Counted from the stretch's first letter, positions 27,398 through 39,444 are shown. The stretch is 64,000 nt of DNA from Guyparkeria hydrothermalis (GCF_023555385.1 NZ_JAJSED010000001.1:1426001-1490000), one strand, 5' to 3'. Program-made: numbers and translations. Notes: generated from the sequence alone by a model not told the origin.

Positions 27398-27429
27398 AAA
27401 AGGCCCCGCGTTACCGCGGGGCCTTTTTC
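27398..27429 (+). terminator. rpsT terminator
   Basis: A 10-bp perfect stem (aggccccgcg / cgcggggcct, TTAC loop) is followed by TTTTT, with A residues upstream. It is also usable for the convergent pyrE gene. Confidence 0.9.
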
Positions 27430-27454
27430 ATTGCCGTGAAGGAAACGGAACGAC

Positions 27455-28102
27455 TCAGTCGGCCACGCCGTATTCCTTGCGGTAGGCGGCCATCGCCTCG
27501 GCCGAGCCGGCCAGGCTGTCATCCTTGGCGCAGAACTCGATCAGGCCGTCGAGATTGGCGATCGCCACCACGTCCAGATCGTGATCGCGCTTGAGCTCAC
27601 CGATGGCCGAGAGCTCGCCCTGCCCCCGTTCCTGACGATCCATCATCACCGCCACGCCCACGGCCGTCGCGCCGTTGGCCCGGATCAACTCCAGCGACTC
27701 GCGAATGGCCGTTCCGGCGGTGATCACATCGTCGATGATCAGCACCCGCCCCGAAAGCGGCGCCCCCACCAGATTGCCGCCCTCGCCATGATCCTTGGCC
27801 TCCTTGCGGTTGAAGCACCAGGGAATCGGCTCGCCGGTGCGCTCGGCCAGCGCAATCGCGGTGGCCGCCGCCAGCGGGATGCCCTTGTAGGCCGGGCCGA
27901 ACAGCACGTCGAACTCGATGCCCGCATCCAGGATGGCATCGGCATAGAAGCCTCCCAGCGCCGACAATCCCTGGCCGTCGGCAAAGGAGCCGGCATTGAA
28001 GAAGTAGGGGCTGACACGCCCGGACTTGAGCGTGAACTCGCCGAAGCGGAGCGCCTCATGCTCCACGGCGAACTGGACGAAGGCCTGACGGAAATCCTGC
28101 AC
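27455..28102 (-). CDS. pyrE: Orotate phosphoribosyltransferase
   Basis: The 215-aa enzyme joins orotate and PRPP to form OMP in pyrimidine synthesis. It has [25 protein letters not shown], the [14 protein letters not shown] flexible loop and the PRPP motif [14 protein letters not shown]. The start codon is GTG. Length matches E. coli PyrE. It is convergent with rpsT and 52 bases downstream of the DUF389 protein gene. Confidence 0.95.
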   Translation of the reverse strand: MQDFRQAFVQFAVEHEALRFGEFTLKSGRVSPYFFNAGSFADGQGLSALGGFYADAILDAGIEFDVLFGPAYKGIPLAAATAIALAERTGEPIPWCFNRKEAKDHGEGGNLVGAPLSGRVLIIDDVITAGTAIRESLELIRANGATAVGVAVMMDRQERGQGELSAIGELKRDHDLDVVAIANLDGLIEFCAKDDSLAGSAEAMAAYRKEYGVAD

Positions 28103-28154
28103 GGGTCAATCTTCCTCGTGATGCGAAAAATGGATGACGGGTGTACGGGCGGCG

Positions 28155-29141
28155 CTAGTACTTGGCCAGCCAGATCAGTCCGGCCAGCACCAGCAGCGAC
28201 ACGCCCCAGAAGGCGAACGACCAGCGCACCGACCGACGGGCGCGGGTCTTCTCCGGCCAGTGCCGCGGCGAGATGCCCTTGAGCACGAACACCAGCTTGG
28301 CCGAGAGATTGATGGCCGCGATGTTGATCGCGAGCATCAATCCAGCGGCCAGCGCATTGTCCCATTGCGCCCAGCCGACGAACAGCCCCAGTGCCGTGGC
28401 CGGCGGCATCAGTGCGACGGCAACCATCACCCCGACCAGCCCCGCGGCCGCGCCGGAGGTCAGTGACAGCACGGCCGCCGCGCCCGAGGCCAGCGCCAGG
28501 ATCATGGCCGGGTAACTGACATTGGTGCGATCGAGCAGCTGGCTGTTGGTCACGGGATCCAGCACCAGCCCCATCAGCAGCGCCAGTCCCACCGACAGGC
28601 TCAGGCCGGTGAGATTCGCCGCCACCGCGCGACGGGAGAGGTCGGTATCTCCCAGCGTTGTGCCCAGGGCGAGCGCCAGGTTCGGTCCCAGTAGTGGCGC
28701 GATCACCATCGCACCGATCACCACCGCGGCACTGTCCTCGAACATTCCCATGGCGGCCACCACCGCCGACAGCCCGCAGAGCAGCAGGTAGGTGGAGGTG
28801 ATGCTGCCGCCACCGGCGACCTCCGCGTAGAGCTCCTCCCGCGAGCGGGCCGCCGTCCGTTTGCGCGTCTCCTCCTCGCCTTCCTCGTCCTGCGCTGCCG
28901 GAAGCGTCGCCTGGACGCCCCGAATCATGATGCGTGCATTCTCGCAGCGATCGAGGATGCGCTGCAGGTCGTCCAGCACCTCCTGCTGGCCCTCGGGGCG
29001 GACAACCAGTTCCGTGGAGAAGCGCTCATCCTCGAACGAGGAGGTCCGCCACCAGTCGACCACGTCGTGCGAGTCGGCGATGCGGCCGATGGCCGCCTTC
29101 TCGCTGGCCGGAGCGACGATTTCGATGATCTTGAGGGCCAC
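28155..29141 (-). CDS. DUF389 (TIGR00341) membrane protein
   Basis: The 328-aa protein has a soluble N-terminal domain of about 110 residues followed by six or seven hydrophobic helices. The membrane part includes MVIAPLLGPNLALALG and ALMPPATALGLFVG, signatures of the DUF389/TIGR00341 family, whose function is unknown. The GTG at 29141 was preferred because AAGGA lies upstream; a TTG ten codons earlier is possible. Confidence 0.8.
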   Translation of the reverse strand: MALKIIEIVAPASEKAAIGRIADSHDVVDWWRTSSFEDERFSTELVVRPEGQQEVLDDLQRILDRCENARIMIRGVQATLPAAQDEEGEEETRKRTAARSREELYAEVAGGGSITSTYLLLCGLSAVVAAMGMFEDSAAVVIGAMVIAPLLGPNLALALGTTLGDTDLSRRAVAANLTGLSLSVGLALLMGLVLDPVTNSQLLDRTNVSYPAMILALASGAAAVLSLTSGAAAGLVGVMVAVALMPPATALGLFVGWAQWDNALAAGLMLAINIAAINLSAKLVFVLKGISPRHWPEKTRARRSVRWSFAFWGVSLLVLAGLIWLAKY

Positions 29142-29180
29142 GCGGGAGTCCTTGTCTCTGGGGGCCGGCAAACCTTAACC

Positions 29181-29217
29181 GAAAAGGCCACCGGCGGCGA
29201 GTTGCCACCGGTGGCCT
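29181..29217 (-). terminator. clpB terminator
   Basis: A 10-bp stem AGGCCACCGG / CCGGTGGCCT is followed on the minus strand by TTTTC, 37 bases past the clpB stop. Confidence 0.75.
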
Positions 29218-29253
29218 GCGGGCTGTCAGCGGCTGAACAACAGCCGGCGCCGA

Positions 29254-31848
<2,595 letters not shown>

Positions 31849-31891
31849 TGAAAGCACCTCGTATGCCGTCGGAATTCGTGTAACTGCCTAG

Positions 31892-31921
31892 GAATGTAGG
31901 CACACCATCGACGGATTCAAG
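31892..31921 (-). promoter_or_regulatory. Candidate sigma-32 heat-shock promoter of clpB
   Basis: On the minus strand CTTGAAT (31921-31915) resembles the sigma-32 -35 element CTTGAAA, and CTACATTC (31899-31892) partly matches the -10 CCCCATNT, with a 15-base spacer, about 45 bases before the clpB start. Confidence 0.45.
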
Positions 31922-31935
31922 GGGCGCCGGGCGGC

Positions 31936-32763
31936 TTAGCCACCGCCGACGGCTACCGGCACCTCGGGCTCGGATTCGGGCGAGCGCTCGGCAAGCAGGG
32001 GCATCCTGTGAGCAGTCGGCCCGTCCCAGCCGATCACATCGAGAGTGCCATCCGCATGCTCGACCAGCGCGGAACAGCCCTCGACCCAGTCGCCACTATT
32101 GGCGTAGGTAATCCCGTCGCATTCCCGAAGATTGGCGTGATGAATGTGGCCACAGACGATCACATCCACACCCTCGCGGCGGGCGTGTCGCAGGGCCGCC
32201 ACCTCGAAGCGGGCGACGTGCGACATCGCCCCGGACAGCCGGGTCTTAATGCCTCGCACCAGGGCGCCGTGCCGGTGATCGCCACCGAAGCGCCGAACAA
32301 GACGGTCAAGCCTCAACAGGCAGCCGTAGCCGAGATCACCAAGCCAACGCGCCGGCAACGATGGGGCTATCTCGGCATCGAACTCGTCACCGTGCAGCAC
32401 CAGGGCCCGGCGGCCATCGGCCAGCGTGAGGTACAACTCGCGGTGTAGCGAAACCCCTGCGAATGTCTGGCCAACGAAGGTGCGAAAGCAGTCATCGTGG
32501 TTGCCCGGCACGTACGCGACCCGAGTACCCGACTCGACCAGCCGACCCAGCTGCTGGAACAGCTGGCTCTTGGCCGGCGACCAGAACCAGCGACGGCGCT
32601 GCATTTGCCAGACGTCCAGCAGATCACCGTTGAGGATCAGAGTCTCGCACCGGATCGAGTCCAGAAAGGAAAGCAGTCGTTCGGGGCGGGCATCTGGCGT
32701 GCCGAGATGCACGTCCGAGACGATAACCGTTCGATAGTGACGGGGCTGGCTGACGCGATCCAT
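31936..32763 (-). CDS. LpxH-like metallophosphoesterase (UDP-2,3-diacylglucosamine diphosphatase type)
   Basis: The 275-aa calcineurin-like enzyme has the five metal-binding motifs DVHLG, GDLLDVW, GNHDD, HGDEFD and GHIHHAN in order. Spacing and the WFWSPAK segment fit the LpxH-like group that hydrolyses UDP-diacylglucosamine in lipid A synthesis. It is longer than classic LpxH (about 240 aa), so another phosphoesterase substrate is possible. It stands alone between clpB and a DMT transporter gene. Confidence 0.72.
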   Translation of the reverse strand: MDRVSQPRHYRTVIVSDVHLGTPDARPERLLSFLDSIRCETLILNGDLLDVWQMQRRRWFWSPAKSQLFQQLGRLVESGTRVAYVPGNHDDCFRTFVGQTFAGVSLHRELYLTLADGRRALVLHGDEFDAEIAPSLPARWLGDLGYGCLLRLDRLVRRFGGDHRHGALVRGIKTRLSGAMSHVARFEVAALRHARREGVDVIVCGHIHHANLRECDGITYANSGDWVEGCSALVEHADGTLDVIGWDGPTAHRMPLLAERSPESEPEVPVAVGGG

Positions 32764-32876
32764 CCGGGCACCTCTCTAAGCGCGGTGGGAACAAGAGAAC
32801 TCCCTTATCCCGCAACCCGGTGACCGTCACGTGTCAGCCGGATCACGATTCGATAACAGACTCCGCGGCCACCCGC

Positions 32877-33743
32877 TCATGCCGGGCGCTGCCTGATGCT
32901 CAGCGCGGCGACGGTCCCCAGAATCAGGAGCATGCCGAGCCATTGCCCGAGCGCGAGTCCCTGCCCCAGCACCAACAGGGCGAAGAGAGTGGCGGTGACC
33001 GGCTCGACCGCGGCGACCAGCGAGACGGACACTGGCGGGGCCGTCCGTAGCCCGAGCACGTACAGGAAGAACGACAGACCGGCGCCGAACAGCCCCAGCA
33101 GCAGGAACAGCGGCACGTCGTCGGACAGCGGCGCGGCAACGACCTGACCGTGGTCGACGAGCGGCGCCAGGATCAGGAGAAAGACCGCGAAAGCGACACC
33201 CAGCACCACCACGGGGGAAGCGTGCCGGGTCGCGTTCTGGAAACCGAACAAGAAGAGCGCGTAGGCGATGCCGGAGAGCAGACCGGCCACCACGCCGAAC
33301 AGGGACAGCTCATCGATCGGGCTCCCGCCGATCAGCTGGGTCAGGAGCGCCACCCCGAACACCACTGCGGCGATCGCGAACACCAAGGCCGGTGTCAGTC
33401 GTGCCGCACCGATCGCCAGCAACACCAGATAGACATAGATCGGCTCCATGTACATCAGCGTCACGGCGACCGCGACGTTGGCGTGCGAGATGCTGAGGAA
33501 GTAGAAGACGAAGTTGCCGGCAACCCCGACACCAGCCAACGCGGCCCAGCCGAGTGTCTTGCGATCCGGCAGCGGGAGCGTGCCCGAACGAACCAGCCAC
33601 CAGGCGGCGAAACAGGCGAAACCGATCGCGCCGCGATAGAAGGACACGACCAGCGGGTCCCAGCCCCGCTCGATAAGCATGGCGGCAATGCCGCCGGACA
33701 CGCCCCAGAGAAAGGCGGCCAGTATGACCAGCACGACGCCCAT
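32877..33743 (-). CDS. EamA/DMT family transporter
   Basis: The 288-aa inner-membrane protein has about ten hydrophobic helices arranged as two EamA halves (first from residue 1, second from about 145). The second half ends with the typical VSLVAAVEPVTATLFALLVLGQGL. Family members export metabolites such as amino acids; the substrate is unknown. The ATG at 33743 follows GGGGAGG; an upstream in-frame ATG lacks a ribosome site. Confidence 0.85.
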   Translation of the reverse strand: MGVVLVILAAFLWGVSGGIAAMLIERGWDPLVVSFYRGAIGFACFAAWWLVRSGTLPLPDRKTLGWAALAGVGVAGNFVFYFLSISHANVAVAVTLMYMEPIYVYLVLLAIGAARLTPALVFAIAAVVFGVALLTQLIGGSPIDELSLFGVVAGLLSGIAYALFLFGFQNATRHASPVVVLGVAFAVFLLILAPLVDHGQVVAAPLSDDVPLFLLLGLFGAGLSFFLYVLGLRTAPPVSVSLVAAVEPVTATLFALLVLGQGLALGQWLGMLLILGTVAALSIRQRPA

Positions 33744-33867
33744 GGGCACCTCCCCAGGGCAAGGGTCTGACGGATGCCGCACCGACAGACGCACGAGCCA
33801 AGTGGAGGGGCCCGCGCCCCACGGAAGATAGCAGAGGGGAGCCTAGAAGGTGTTCCGGGTCAGCAGG

Positions 33868-34365
33868 TTACCGCTCGCGCAGGTCCGCGTGCCGGCTGAC
33901 CAGCCGATCGAGAAACAGGATGCCGTCGAGGTGATCGATTTCGTGCTGGGCGATGCGGGCCTCGAAGCCCTTCATCTTGAAGGTCACGGTCTGCCCCTCG
34001 ACGTTCTGCGCGGTCAGCTCGATGGTCTCGGCGCGGATCACCTTGCCGGTGTAGTCGGGGATCGACAGGCAGCCCTCGCGGCCGACGGCAAAACCCTTCC
34101 AGTTCGTGATGGCCGGATTGATCAGCACCAGCGGTCCGTGGTTGTCCACCGGACGCTTGGCGCGCGTGGCGTCGACGAGGCACAGGCGCTGCATCCGCCC
34201 GACCTGCGGCGCGGCGATGCCCACGGCGGACGGCCCCTGGTCGGCGGTGTACTGCAGGTGTTCGGCGAATTCGCGCAGTTCCGGGTCGAACTGCTCGACC
34301 GGCTCGCACTCGGTCTTCAGGCGCTCGTCCGGGTAGGTAAGTATCGGCAAGGGCTCCACACTCAC
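33868..34365 (-). CDS. def: Peptide deformylase
   Basis: The 165-aa metalloenzyme removes the formyl group from nascent proteins. All three motifs are present: GIAAPQVG (variant of GxGLAAPQ), EGCLSIP and QHEIDHLDG, giving the Cys and two His metal ligands. The GTG start at 34365 overlaps the gcvR stop (GTGA), which decides it over the longer upstream frame. It is not next to fmt, so it may be a second deformylase in the genome. Confidence 0.92.
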   Translation of the reverse strand: MSVEPLPILTYPDERLKTECEPVEQFDPELREFAEHLQYTADQGPSAVGIAAPQVGRMQRLCLVDATRAKRPVDNHGPLVLINPAITNWKGFAVGREGCLSIPDYTGKVIRAETIELTAQNVEGQTVTFKMKGFEARIAQHEIDHLDGILFLDRLVSRHADLRER

Positions 34366-34886
34366 CCCCGCATGGTCTGGAGCGGGGTGACACGCACGGT
34401 CAGCCCCTGATCGGCGAGCCGCGCGACGCACTCCTCGATCGGCTCGATACCGTCACTGCTCTCGCCGTCGATCTGCATGATGTAGATCGGCTTGTCCGCC
34501 GAGCCGCCAACGTCGGACCGCAGGTCGAGGATGTTCATGCCCGCCTCGAGCAGGGCCGCGGTGACGTCGGCCACGATACCGCTGCGATCGGCACTGTGGA
34601 CAGTCACCGACACGTCCGGCTCGCGGTGCTGGTGCAGCGCCGCGTTGATCTCGTCGACGTGCAGTTTGAGATCGAAGTCCGCCCGAGTCGACTCCAGCAG
34701 CCCCGTGACCTCCTCCGGCGTGCCGGCGCCGCGCACCATCATCATGATGGCGAACTGGTTTCCGAGGCGCATCATGGCCGTCTCGCCCAGTTCGGCACCC
34801 ACGCCGAAGAGCACGCGGGTCACCTGGGCGACGATGCCGGGCCGATCCGCCCCGACCAGGGTCAGCAGGAGCCAGGGTTTTGTCAT
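34362..34886 (-). CDS. gcvR: GcvR-like tandem ACT-domain regulator
   Basis: The 174-aa protein consists of two ACT domains (about residues 5-80 and 90-165), with LVGADRPGIVAQVT and VHSADRSGIVADVTAALLEAGMNI as the two ligand-binding loops. This layout matches GcvR, the accessory repressor of the glycine cleavage system. No gcvA or gcv genes are nearby. It overlaps def by four bases and ends the rluD-pgeF-gcvR-def series. Confidence 0.82.
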   Translation of the reverse strand: MTKPWLLLTLVGADRPGIVAQVTRVLFGVGAELGETAMMRLGNQFAIMMMVRGAGTPEEVTGLLESTRADFDLKLHVDEINAALHQHREPDVSVTVHSADRSGIVADVTAALLEAGMNILDLRSDVGGSADKPIYIMQIDGESSDGIEPIEECVARLADQGLTVRVTPLQTMRG

Positions 34887-34902
34887 CTCGGGATTCCTCT
34901 CG

Positions 34903-35676
34903 TCAGTCTTGTTCGCGCCAGATCAGGGTGGCCATGCGGCCGGTCTCGCCCCGATCGCGGCGGTAGGAGTAGAACAGGTCGGCCTGGGCGAAGGTGTCGC
35001 GCTCGCCGCCATAGACCCGCGTGATGCCCTGCCGGCGCAGCCGCGCCCGGGCCAGGGCGAACAGGTCCGCGTGATACTTGCCTGACTCAGCCGCGGTACG
35101 GAAGGCCGAGGCATCCGCCGGATGCTCGCGCATGAAGGCCTCGCGCACCTCCTCGCCGACCTCGAAATGGGCCGGACCGATCGCCGGACCGAGCCAGGCC
35201 ATCAACTCGTCGCCGGCCACCGAGAAGCGATCCACCGTGCGCTCGATCACGCCGGCCGCCAGCCCCCGCCATCCGGCATGGGCGACGGCCACCTCGCGGC
35301 CATCGTGACTGGCCAGCGTGATCGACAGGCAGTCGGCCGTCAGCACTGCCAGCACCTCGCCCGGCTGGTCGGTATAGGCGGCATCGCCTTTCGGCTGGTC
35401 GCCGGGCACATTGGGGCCGACCACCGTAGTGCCGTGCACCTGACTGAGCCAGCGGGGCGCCTCGGGCAGGTCGAGCATGTCGATGAGCTCGTCGCGATTC
35501 GCCGCCACGACCTGGTCGTCGTCGCCGACGTGCCGGGCCAGATTGAAGGCGTCGAACGGCGGTCGGCTGTGGCCACCGAGCCGGGTGGTCACACCGGCAC
35601 GCACCCCGCCCGGCGCCGGCCAGGTGGCTTCGATAAAACGACTGCCTTGCGGGGTGTCAGTCGGGATCCGGGACAT
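34903..35676 (-). CDS. pgeF: Peptidoglycan editing factor PgeF (laccase-domain)
   Basis: The 257-aa cytosolic enzyme corrects peptidoglycan precursors carrying L-Ser instead of L-Ala. Conserved elements are LSQVHGTTV, LTADCLSITL and AHAGWRGLAAGVIE, with the Cys/His metal residues, and WLGPAIGPAHFEVGEEV. The start at 35676 has GAGG upstream and overlaps rluD by 20 bases; rluD-pgeF adjacency is standard. Confidence 0.92.
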   Translation of the reverse strand: MSRIPTDTPQGSRFIEATWPAPGGVRAGVTTRLGGHSRPPFDAFNLARHVGDDDQVVAANRDELIDMLDLPEAPRWLSQVHGTTVVGPNVPGDQPKGDAAYTDQPGEVLAVLTADCLSITLASHDGREVAVAHAGWRGLAAGVIERTVDRFSVAGDELMAWLGPAIGPAHFEVGEEVREAFMREHPADASAFRTAAESGKYHADLFALARARLRRQGITRVYGGERDTFAQADLFYSYRRDRGETGRMATLIWREQD

Positions 35677-36670
35677 AGATAACCTCGGCCTCTCCTTCGT
35701 CATGGCCATCGCGGTAATCGCGCAACAGCTCGATCAGTTCGTCCATATCATCGGGCATCGGCGCCTCGAACGAGAGCGTCTCGCCACTCTCGGGGTGGCG
35801 CAACGTCAATCGCCGGGCGTGCAGTGCCTGCCGGCCAAAATGGCGCAGCACGTCCACCAGCATGTCTTCGGCGCCGGGCGGCAGCCGCGGCCGGCCACCG
35901 TAGACGGGGTCGCCCACGATCGGGTGGCGAATATGCGCCATGTGCACGCGAATCTGGTGGGTCCGCCCCGTCTCCAGCTTCACGCGCAACCAGGTGTGTT
36001 CGCCGAACTGCTCCACGACCCGGTAGTGGCTGACCGCCGGCCTGCCCTGCGGCACCACGGCCTGGCGCTGTCGATCGCGGGCGTGGCGGCCGATGGGGGC
36101 ATCGACCGTTCCACCGGCGATCACGTGCCCGACCACCACCGCGTCATATTCACGTCCGATGCGCCGTTCGGCAAGCTCGGCCACCAGCGTCTGGTACGCG
36201 GCCTGGGTCTTGCCCACGACCAGCAGGCCGCTGGTCTGCTTGTCCAGTCGGTGCACGACCCCGGCGCGCGGCAGCAGCGCCAGGTCGGGATCGTGATGGA
36301 GCAGCGCATTGACCAGCGTACCATCGGGGTTGCCGGCCCCGGGGTGGACCACCAGATCCACCGGTTTGTTCACCACCAGCAGGTGTTCGTCCTCGAAGAC
36401 GATGTCGAGCGGGATCTCCTGCGGCTGATCCTCGCTCTGCTGCTCGAGCTCGGCCGATAGCGACAACGTCTCGCCACCGAGGACGGTATCGCGCGGGCGC
36501 GCCTTTTTCCCGTCGAGCGTCAGCTCACCCGCCTTGATCCACGCCTGCAGACGGCTGCGTGAGAAATCGGTCCACAGTTGGGCCGCCACCTGATCGAGTC
36601 GCATGCCGGCGAACTCGGTGGGTATCGGCAAGGTACGCTCTACGTCCATCAATATCGTTACATCCGCCAT
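35657..36670 (-). CDS. rluD: 23S rRNA pseudouridine synthase RluD
   Basis: The 337-aa enzyme makes pseudouridines 1911/1915/1917 of 23S rRNA. It has an N-terminal S4 domain (GMRLDQVAAQLWTDFSRSRLQAWIKAG) and the catalytic VHRLDKQTSGLLV with Asp, followed by HQIRVHMAHI. The longer upstream frame is discarded since homology begins at MADVTILMD; Met8 (36649) is an alternative start. It is divergent from bamD, the usual arrangement. Confidence 0.93.
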   Translation of the reverse strand: MADVTILMDVERTLPIPTEFAGMRLDQVAAQLWTDFSRSRLQAWIKAGELTLDGKKARPRDTVLGGETLSLSAELEQQSEDQPQEIPLDIVFEDEHLLVVNKPVDLVVHPGAGNPDGTLVNALLHHDPDLALLPRAGVVHRLDKQTSGLLVVGKTQAAYQTLVAELAERRIGREYDAVVVGHVIAGGTVDAPIGRHARDRQRQAVVPQGRPAVSHYRVVEQFGEHTWLRVKLETGRTHQIRVHMAHIRHPIVGDPVYGGRPRLPPGAEDMLVDVLRHFGRQALHARRLTLRHPESGETLSFEAPMPDDMDELIELLRDYRDGHDEGEAEVIYVPDPD

Positions 36671-36872
36671 CGAGTGGCGACGAAAGCGCGTTATAGCGCG
36701 GTTCGTCGAGACATGAAAAAGACGGGTAAACACCCGCCCGGCAACTGGTTGGTTTTTGCTAGATGATCTGCGAAGATTAGCCGTTAACGCCCGCCCCATC
36801 AACGCGCCGCACGGCGCGGTCGGCAGGGGCAGGCGGCCACTCACCAACGGCAAGCGGCCCTACATCCAGATC

Positions 36873-37694
36873 ATGATCGAGCATCGCGACCGTCCCCGCC
36901 CGGCAACCCGCCGATCCCTCCCCCGGCAACTTGCCCGAGCGGCTCTGATCGCCGGCATGGTCACCTTCGCCAGCGGCTGCTCCTGGTTCTCCAAGAACGA
37001 CGAGGAGCGGGTCGATCTGTCCGACCCGACCGCCTCGGCGGCGCAGCTCTACCAGGAAGCGAACGACGCGATGCGTCGCGCCGACTACGAGACCGCTATC
37101 AAGAAGTACGAGACCCTCGAAGGCCGTTACCCGTTTGGCGCGTATACCGAGCAGGCACAGCTGGAAGTCGCCTACGCCTACTACAAGTACGACGAGCCGG
37201 ACTCCGCGATCGCCGCGGCGGATCGCTACATCCAGCTGCATCCTCGAGGAGATCATGTGGCCTACGCCCTGTATCTCAAGGGCCTGGCGAACATGAGCCG
37301 CGGCGACTCGCTGATCAACAAGATCGCCCCGCCGGACCTCTCCAAGCGTGACCAGTCGGTACTCGAGGATGCATACCGCGCATTTTCCCGGCTGGTACAG
37401 CAGTACCCGGAAAGCCAGTACGTCACCGACGCCAGCCGCCGGCTGATCGACGTGCGCAACGCGCTGGCGCGCCACGAAGTCCAGGTCGCCCAGTACTACA
37501 TGCGCCGCAAGGCCTGGCTCGCCGCGGCCAACCGCGCACAGGCCGCTCTCGAGAAGTACAACGGCTCGACCTCGACCATCCCGGCACTCGAACTGCTGAT
37601 CGAGGCCTACGGCAAGCTGGGGCTGGAAAAGGAGAAGGCGGACGCCGAGCAGGTGCTCGAGGCCACACTCGAGGCGAACGCCGAGGAGTCCTGA
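36873..37694 (+). CDS. bamD: Outer membrane assembly lipoprotein BamD
   Basis: The 273-aa lipoprotein of the BAM complex has a basic N-terminus and a lipobox FASGC with Cys36. TPR-type repeats follow (KKYETLEGRYPFGAYTEQAQLEVAYAYYKYDEPDSAI is diagnostic), and a later MRRKAWLAAANRA segment. The start MIEHRDRP at 36873 is used; the upstream extension has no homology. It is divergent from rluD and followed by a very strong terminator. Confidence 0.95.
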   Translation: MIEHRDRPRPATRRSLPRQLARAALIAGMVTFASGCSWFSKNDEERVDLSDPTASAAQLYQEANDAMRRADYETAIKKYETLEGRYPFGAYTEQAQLEVAYAYYKYDEPDSAIAAADRYIQLHPRGDHVAYALYLKGLANMSRGDSLINKIAPPDLSKRDQSVLEDAYRAFSRLVQQYPESQYVTDASRRLIDVRNALARHEVQVAQYYMRRKAWLAAANRAQAALEKYNGSTSTIPALELLIEAYGKLGLEKEKADAEQVLEATLEANAEES

Positions 37695-37733
37695 ACCGGC
37701 TGACCAACCGCTGCCGACATCCGGCACGACGGG

Positions 37734-37775
37734 AAAAGATAAGGGCCGACGGCATGCCGTCGGCCCTTATCTTTT
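37734..37775. terminator. 42-bp perfect palindrome, bidirectional terminator
   Basis: A perfect 21-bp inverted repeat centred between 37754 and 37755 carries AAAA at one end and TTTT at the other. The GC core gggccgacggc makes a very stable hairpin directly behind bamD. Confidence 0.9.
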
Positions 37776-37989
37776 GTCCAGTTCCCAGACCCCGAAGCGC
37801 GGCGACATCACGCCCCGCACCCATGCGAAGCCGACACCACCCCCACTGGACCACGCATCCAACCGCCCCTGCTGCTAGGCTCGGGTAGCAACATGCCAAT
37901 GGCTTTCCTGCAGCAGAACCCCCGCACACCCGCCTTCCCAGCCGGCACCCGGATGTTGCGAACGACACCTGTCCACTGGAGGGATAACC

Positions 37990-39300
37990 GTGATCATGAA
38001 GAAGCTCGCACTCAGCCTTGTCCTGCTCTTCGGCGCCGTCGGACCAGCCAGCGCCAATTATGCCGAGGGCATGAACTACTACGAGCAGCAGGAATACCAT
38101 CAAGCACTGCAGGAATTCCGCGAGGCCGCCGCCAGAGGCGATGCCGACGCCCAGTACATGCTGGGCCGCCTGAGTGAGGCCGGCAACGGCACCACCCAGG
38201 ACTTCGTTGAGGCCCACAAGTGGTACAACCTGGCCGCCGCGCGCGGTCACCGGCACGCGGCCGACGCACGGGATGCGCTGGCCGAGCGCATGACCGATCG
38301 ACAGGTGGCCGCGGCGCAACAGGCAGCTCGCGACTGGCAGCCGCAAGAAACGTCTTCTTCTCGAGACACATCGCAAGCGCAACCGGACGTCGAGACCCTG
38401 ACCTACCGGGAACGCGTGGCCGAGATTCAGCTGGAACTCAATCGACTCGGCTACGACGCCGGCCCAACCGACGGCCTGATGGGCGATCGAACCCGCAGCG
38501 CCATCTACGAGTACCAGGCCGACATGGGCGTTGCCCGGGATGGCCAGGCCTCCGCCGAACTGCTGAGGCACTTGCGCCGGACCGGGACGGACGAAGTGGC
38601 CGCTGGCTCGGGATCGCACCCAGACGACTCGCCACAAGTCGTCCTCCAGGAAGACTTCAGCGACGGCGATTACCGTCGCAATCCGACCTGGACGGTGATC
38701 AGCGGCGACTTCGAGGTCGACCGGAACGGGTTGCGCAGCACCGTCGAGACAGAACGGGCAACCGATCGCACAGCGCGCGGCCTCAACTCCGACCGACCGG
38801 AGGAGATCGGTCTGGCGGTGCTGGGCATGATCCTCCAACAGAGGACGGGAACGCCGCAGCGTGAGGAGGCAGCCCCTGCACAGCCAGCCAAAATCTTCGT
38901 CGATGCGCCCACCGACAACGCGTTCAGAATGGAACTGGACCTCGGCTCCCACGAGCCGGCCGGCCACGTTGAATTGGGGCTTTTCCAGGGCTCCCACCCC
39001 GCTGGAACCGGCTACCGTCTGGTTTACTCCCCCGGCACGGAACCAACCCTTCGCCTGATCCGGCTGATTTTCGGAAACACCGAGACCATCGCTCACCACG
39101 ACGGGAGACTCGACCTCGAAGACGGCCGGTTCCACCGCATCGTCTGGACCCGCGACGAAAGCGGACAGATGCAGGTTCGCGTGGACGACCGCCGCCTGCT
39201 GCGCGTGAAGGACAACGGCCTGCGCGATCCATTCCAGGGCTTCGTCCTGGAAAACCAGGGGGGCGACTACAGCCTGGGCCGGATCCGGATCGAGGACTAG
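37990..39300 (+). CDS. Secreted Sel1 repeat / peptidoglycan-binding protein with LamG-like C-terminus
   Basis: The 436-aa protein has a signal peptide (cleavage near ASA|N, residue 23) and two Sel1-like repeats (about 24-95; GDADAQYMLGRLSEAGNG). A PG_binding_1 domain lies at about 135-190 (IQLELNRLGYDAGPTDGLMGDRTRSAIYEYQ). The long C-terminal region (210-436) looks like a beta-rich concanavalin/LamG-type fold (EDFSDGD..., FRMELDLGS, LVYSPGTEP, VWTRDESGQMQVRVDDRRL). GGAGG is 7 bases before the GTG start; ATG at 37996 is an alternative. It probably acts in the periplasm on cell wall or surface glycan; the exact role is unknown. Confidence 0.72.
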   Translation: MIMKKLALSLVLLFGAVGPASANYAEGMNYYEQQEYHQALQEFREAAARGDADAQYMLGRLSEAGNGTTQDFVEAHKWYNLAAARGHRHAADARDALAERMTDRQVAAAQQAARDWQPQETSSSRDTSQAQPDVETLTYRERVAEIQLELNRLGYDAGPTDGLMGDRTRSAIYEYQADMGVARDGQASAELLRHLRRTGTDEVAAGSGSHPDDSPQVVLQEDFSDGDYRRNPTWTVISGDFEVDRNGLRSTVETERATDRTARGLNSDRPEEIGLAVLGMILQQRTGTPQREEAAPAQPAKIFVDAPTDNAFRMELDLGSHEPAGHVELGLFQGSHPAGTGYRLVYSPGTEPTLRLIRLIFGNTETIAHHDGRLDLEDGRFHRIVWTRDESGQMQVRVDDRRLLRVKDNGLRDPFQGFVLENQGGDYSLGRIRIED

Positions 39301-39444
39301 GCGCCTCGACGCGCATCATCGCGACGCCACGCCCGACAACGTATCGGAGCATTGCCGGGCAACGAGAGGCGGGCCTGGCCGGCCGCGACGACCCAAGCGC
39401 GCACCCCGACGAAAGCGTCGGAAAGATAAAGTGGCAGACAAAAC

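Noticed and set aside
36756-36872. N-terminal extension of bamD
   Set aside because: It has no lipoprotein-like sequence; the signal peptide and lipobox spacing fit the start at 36873.
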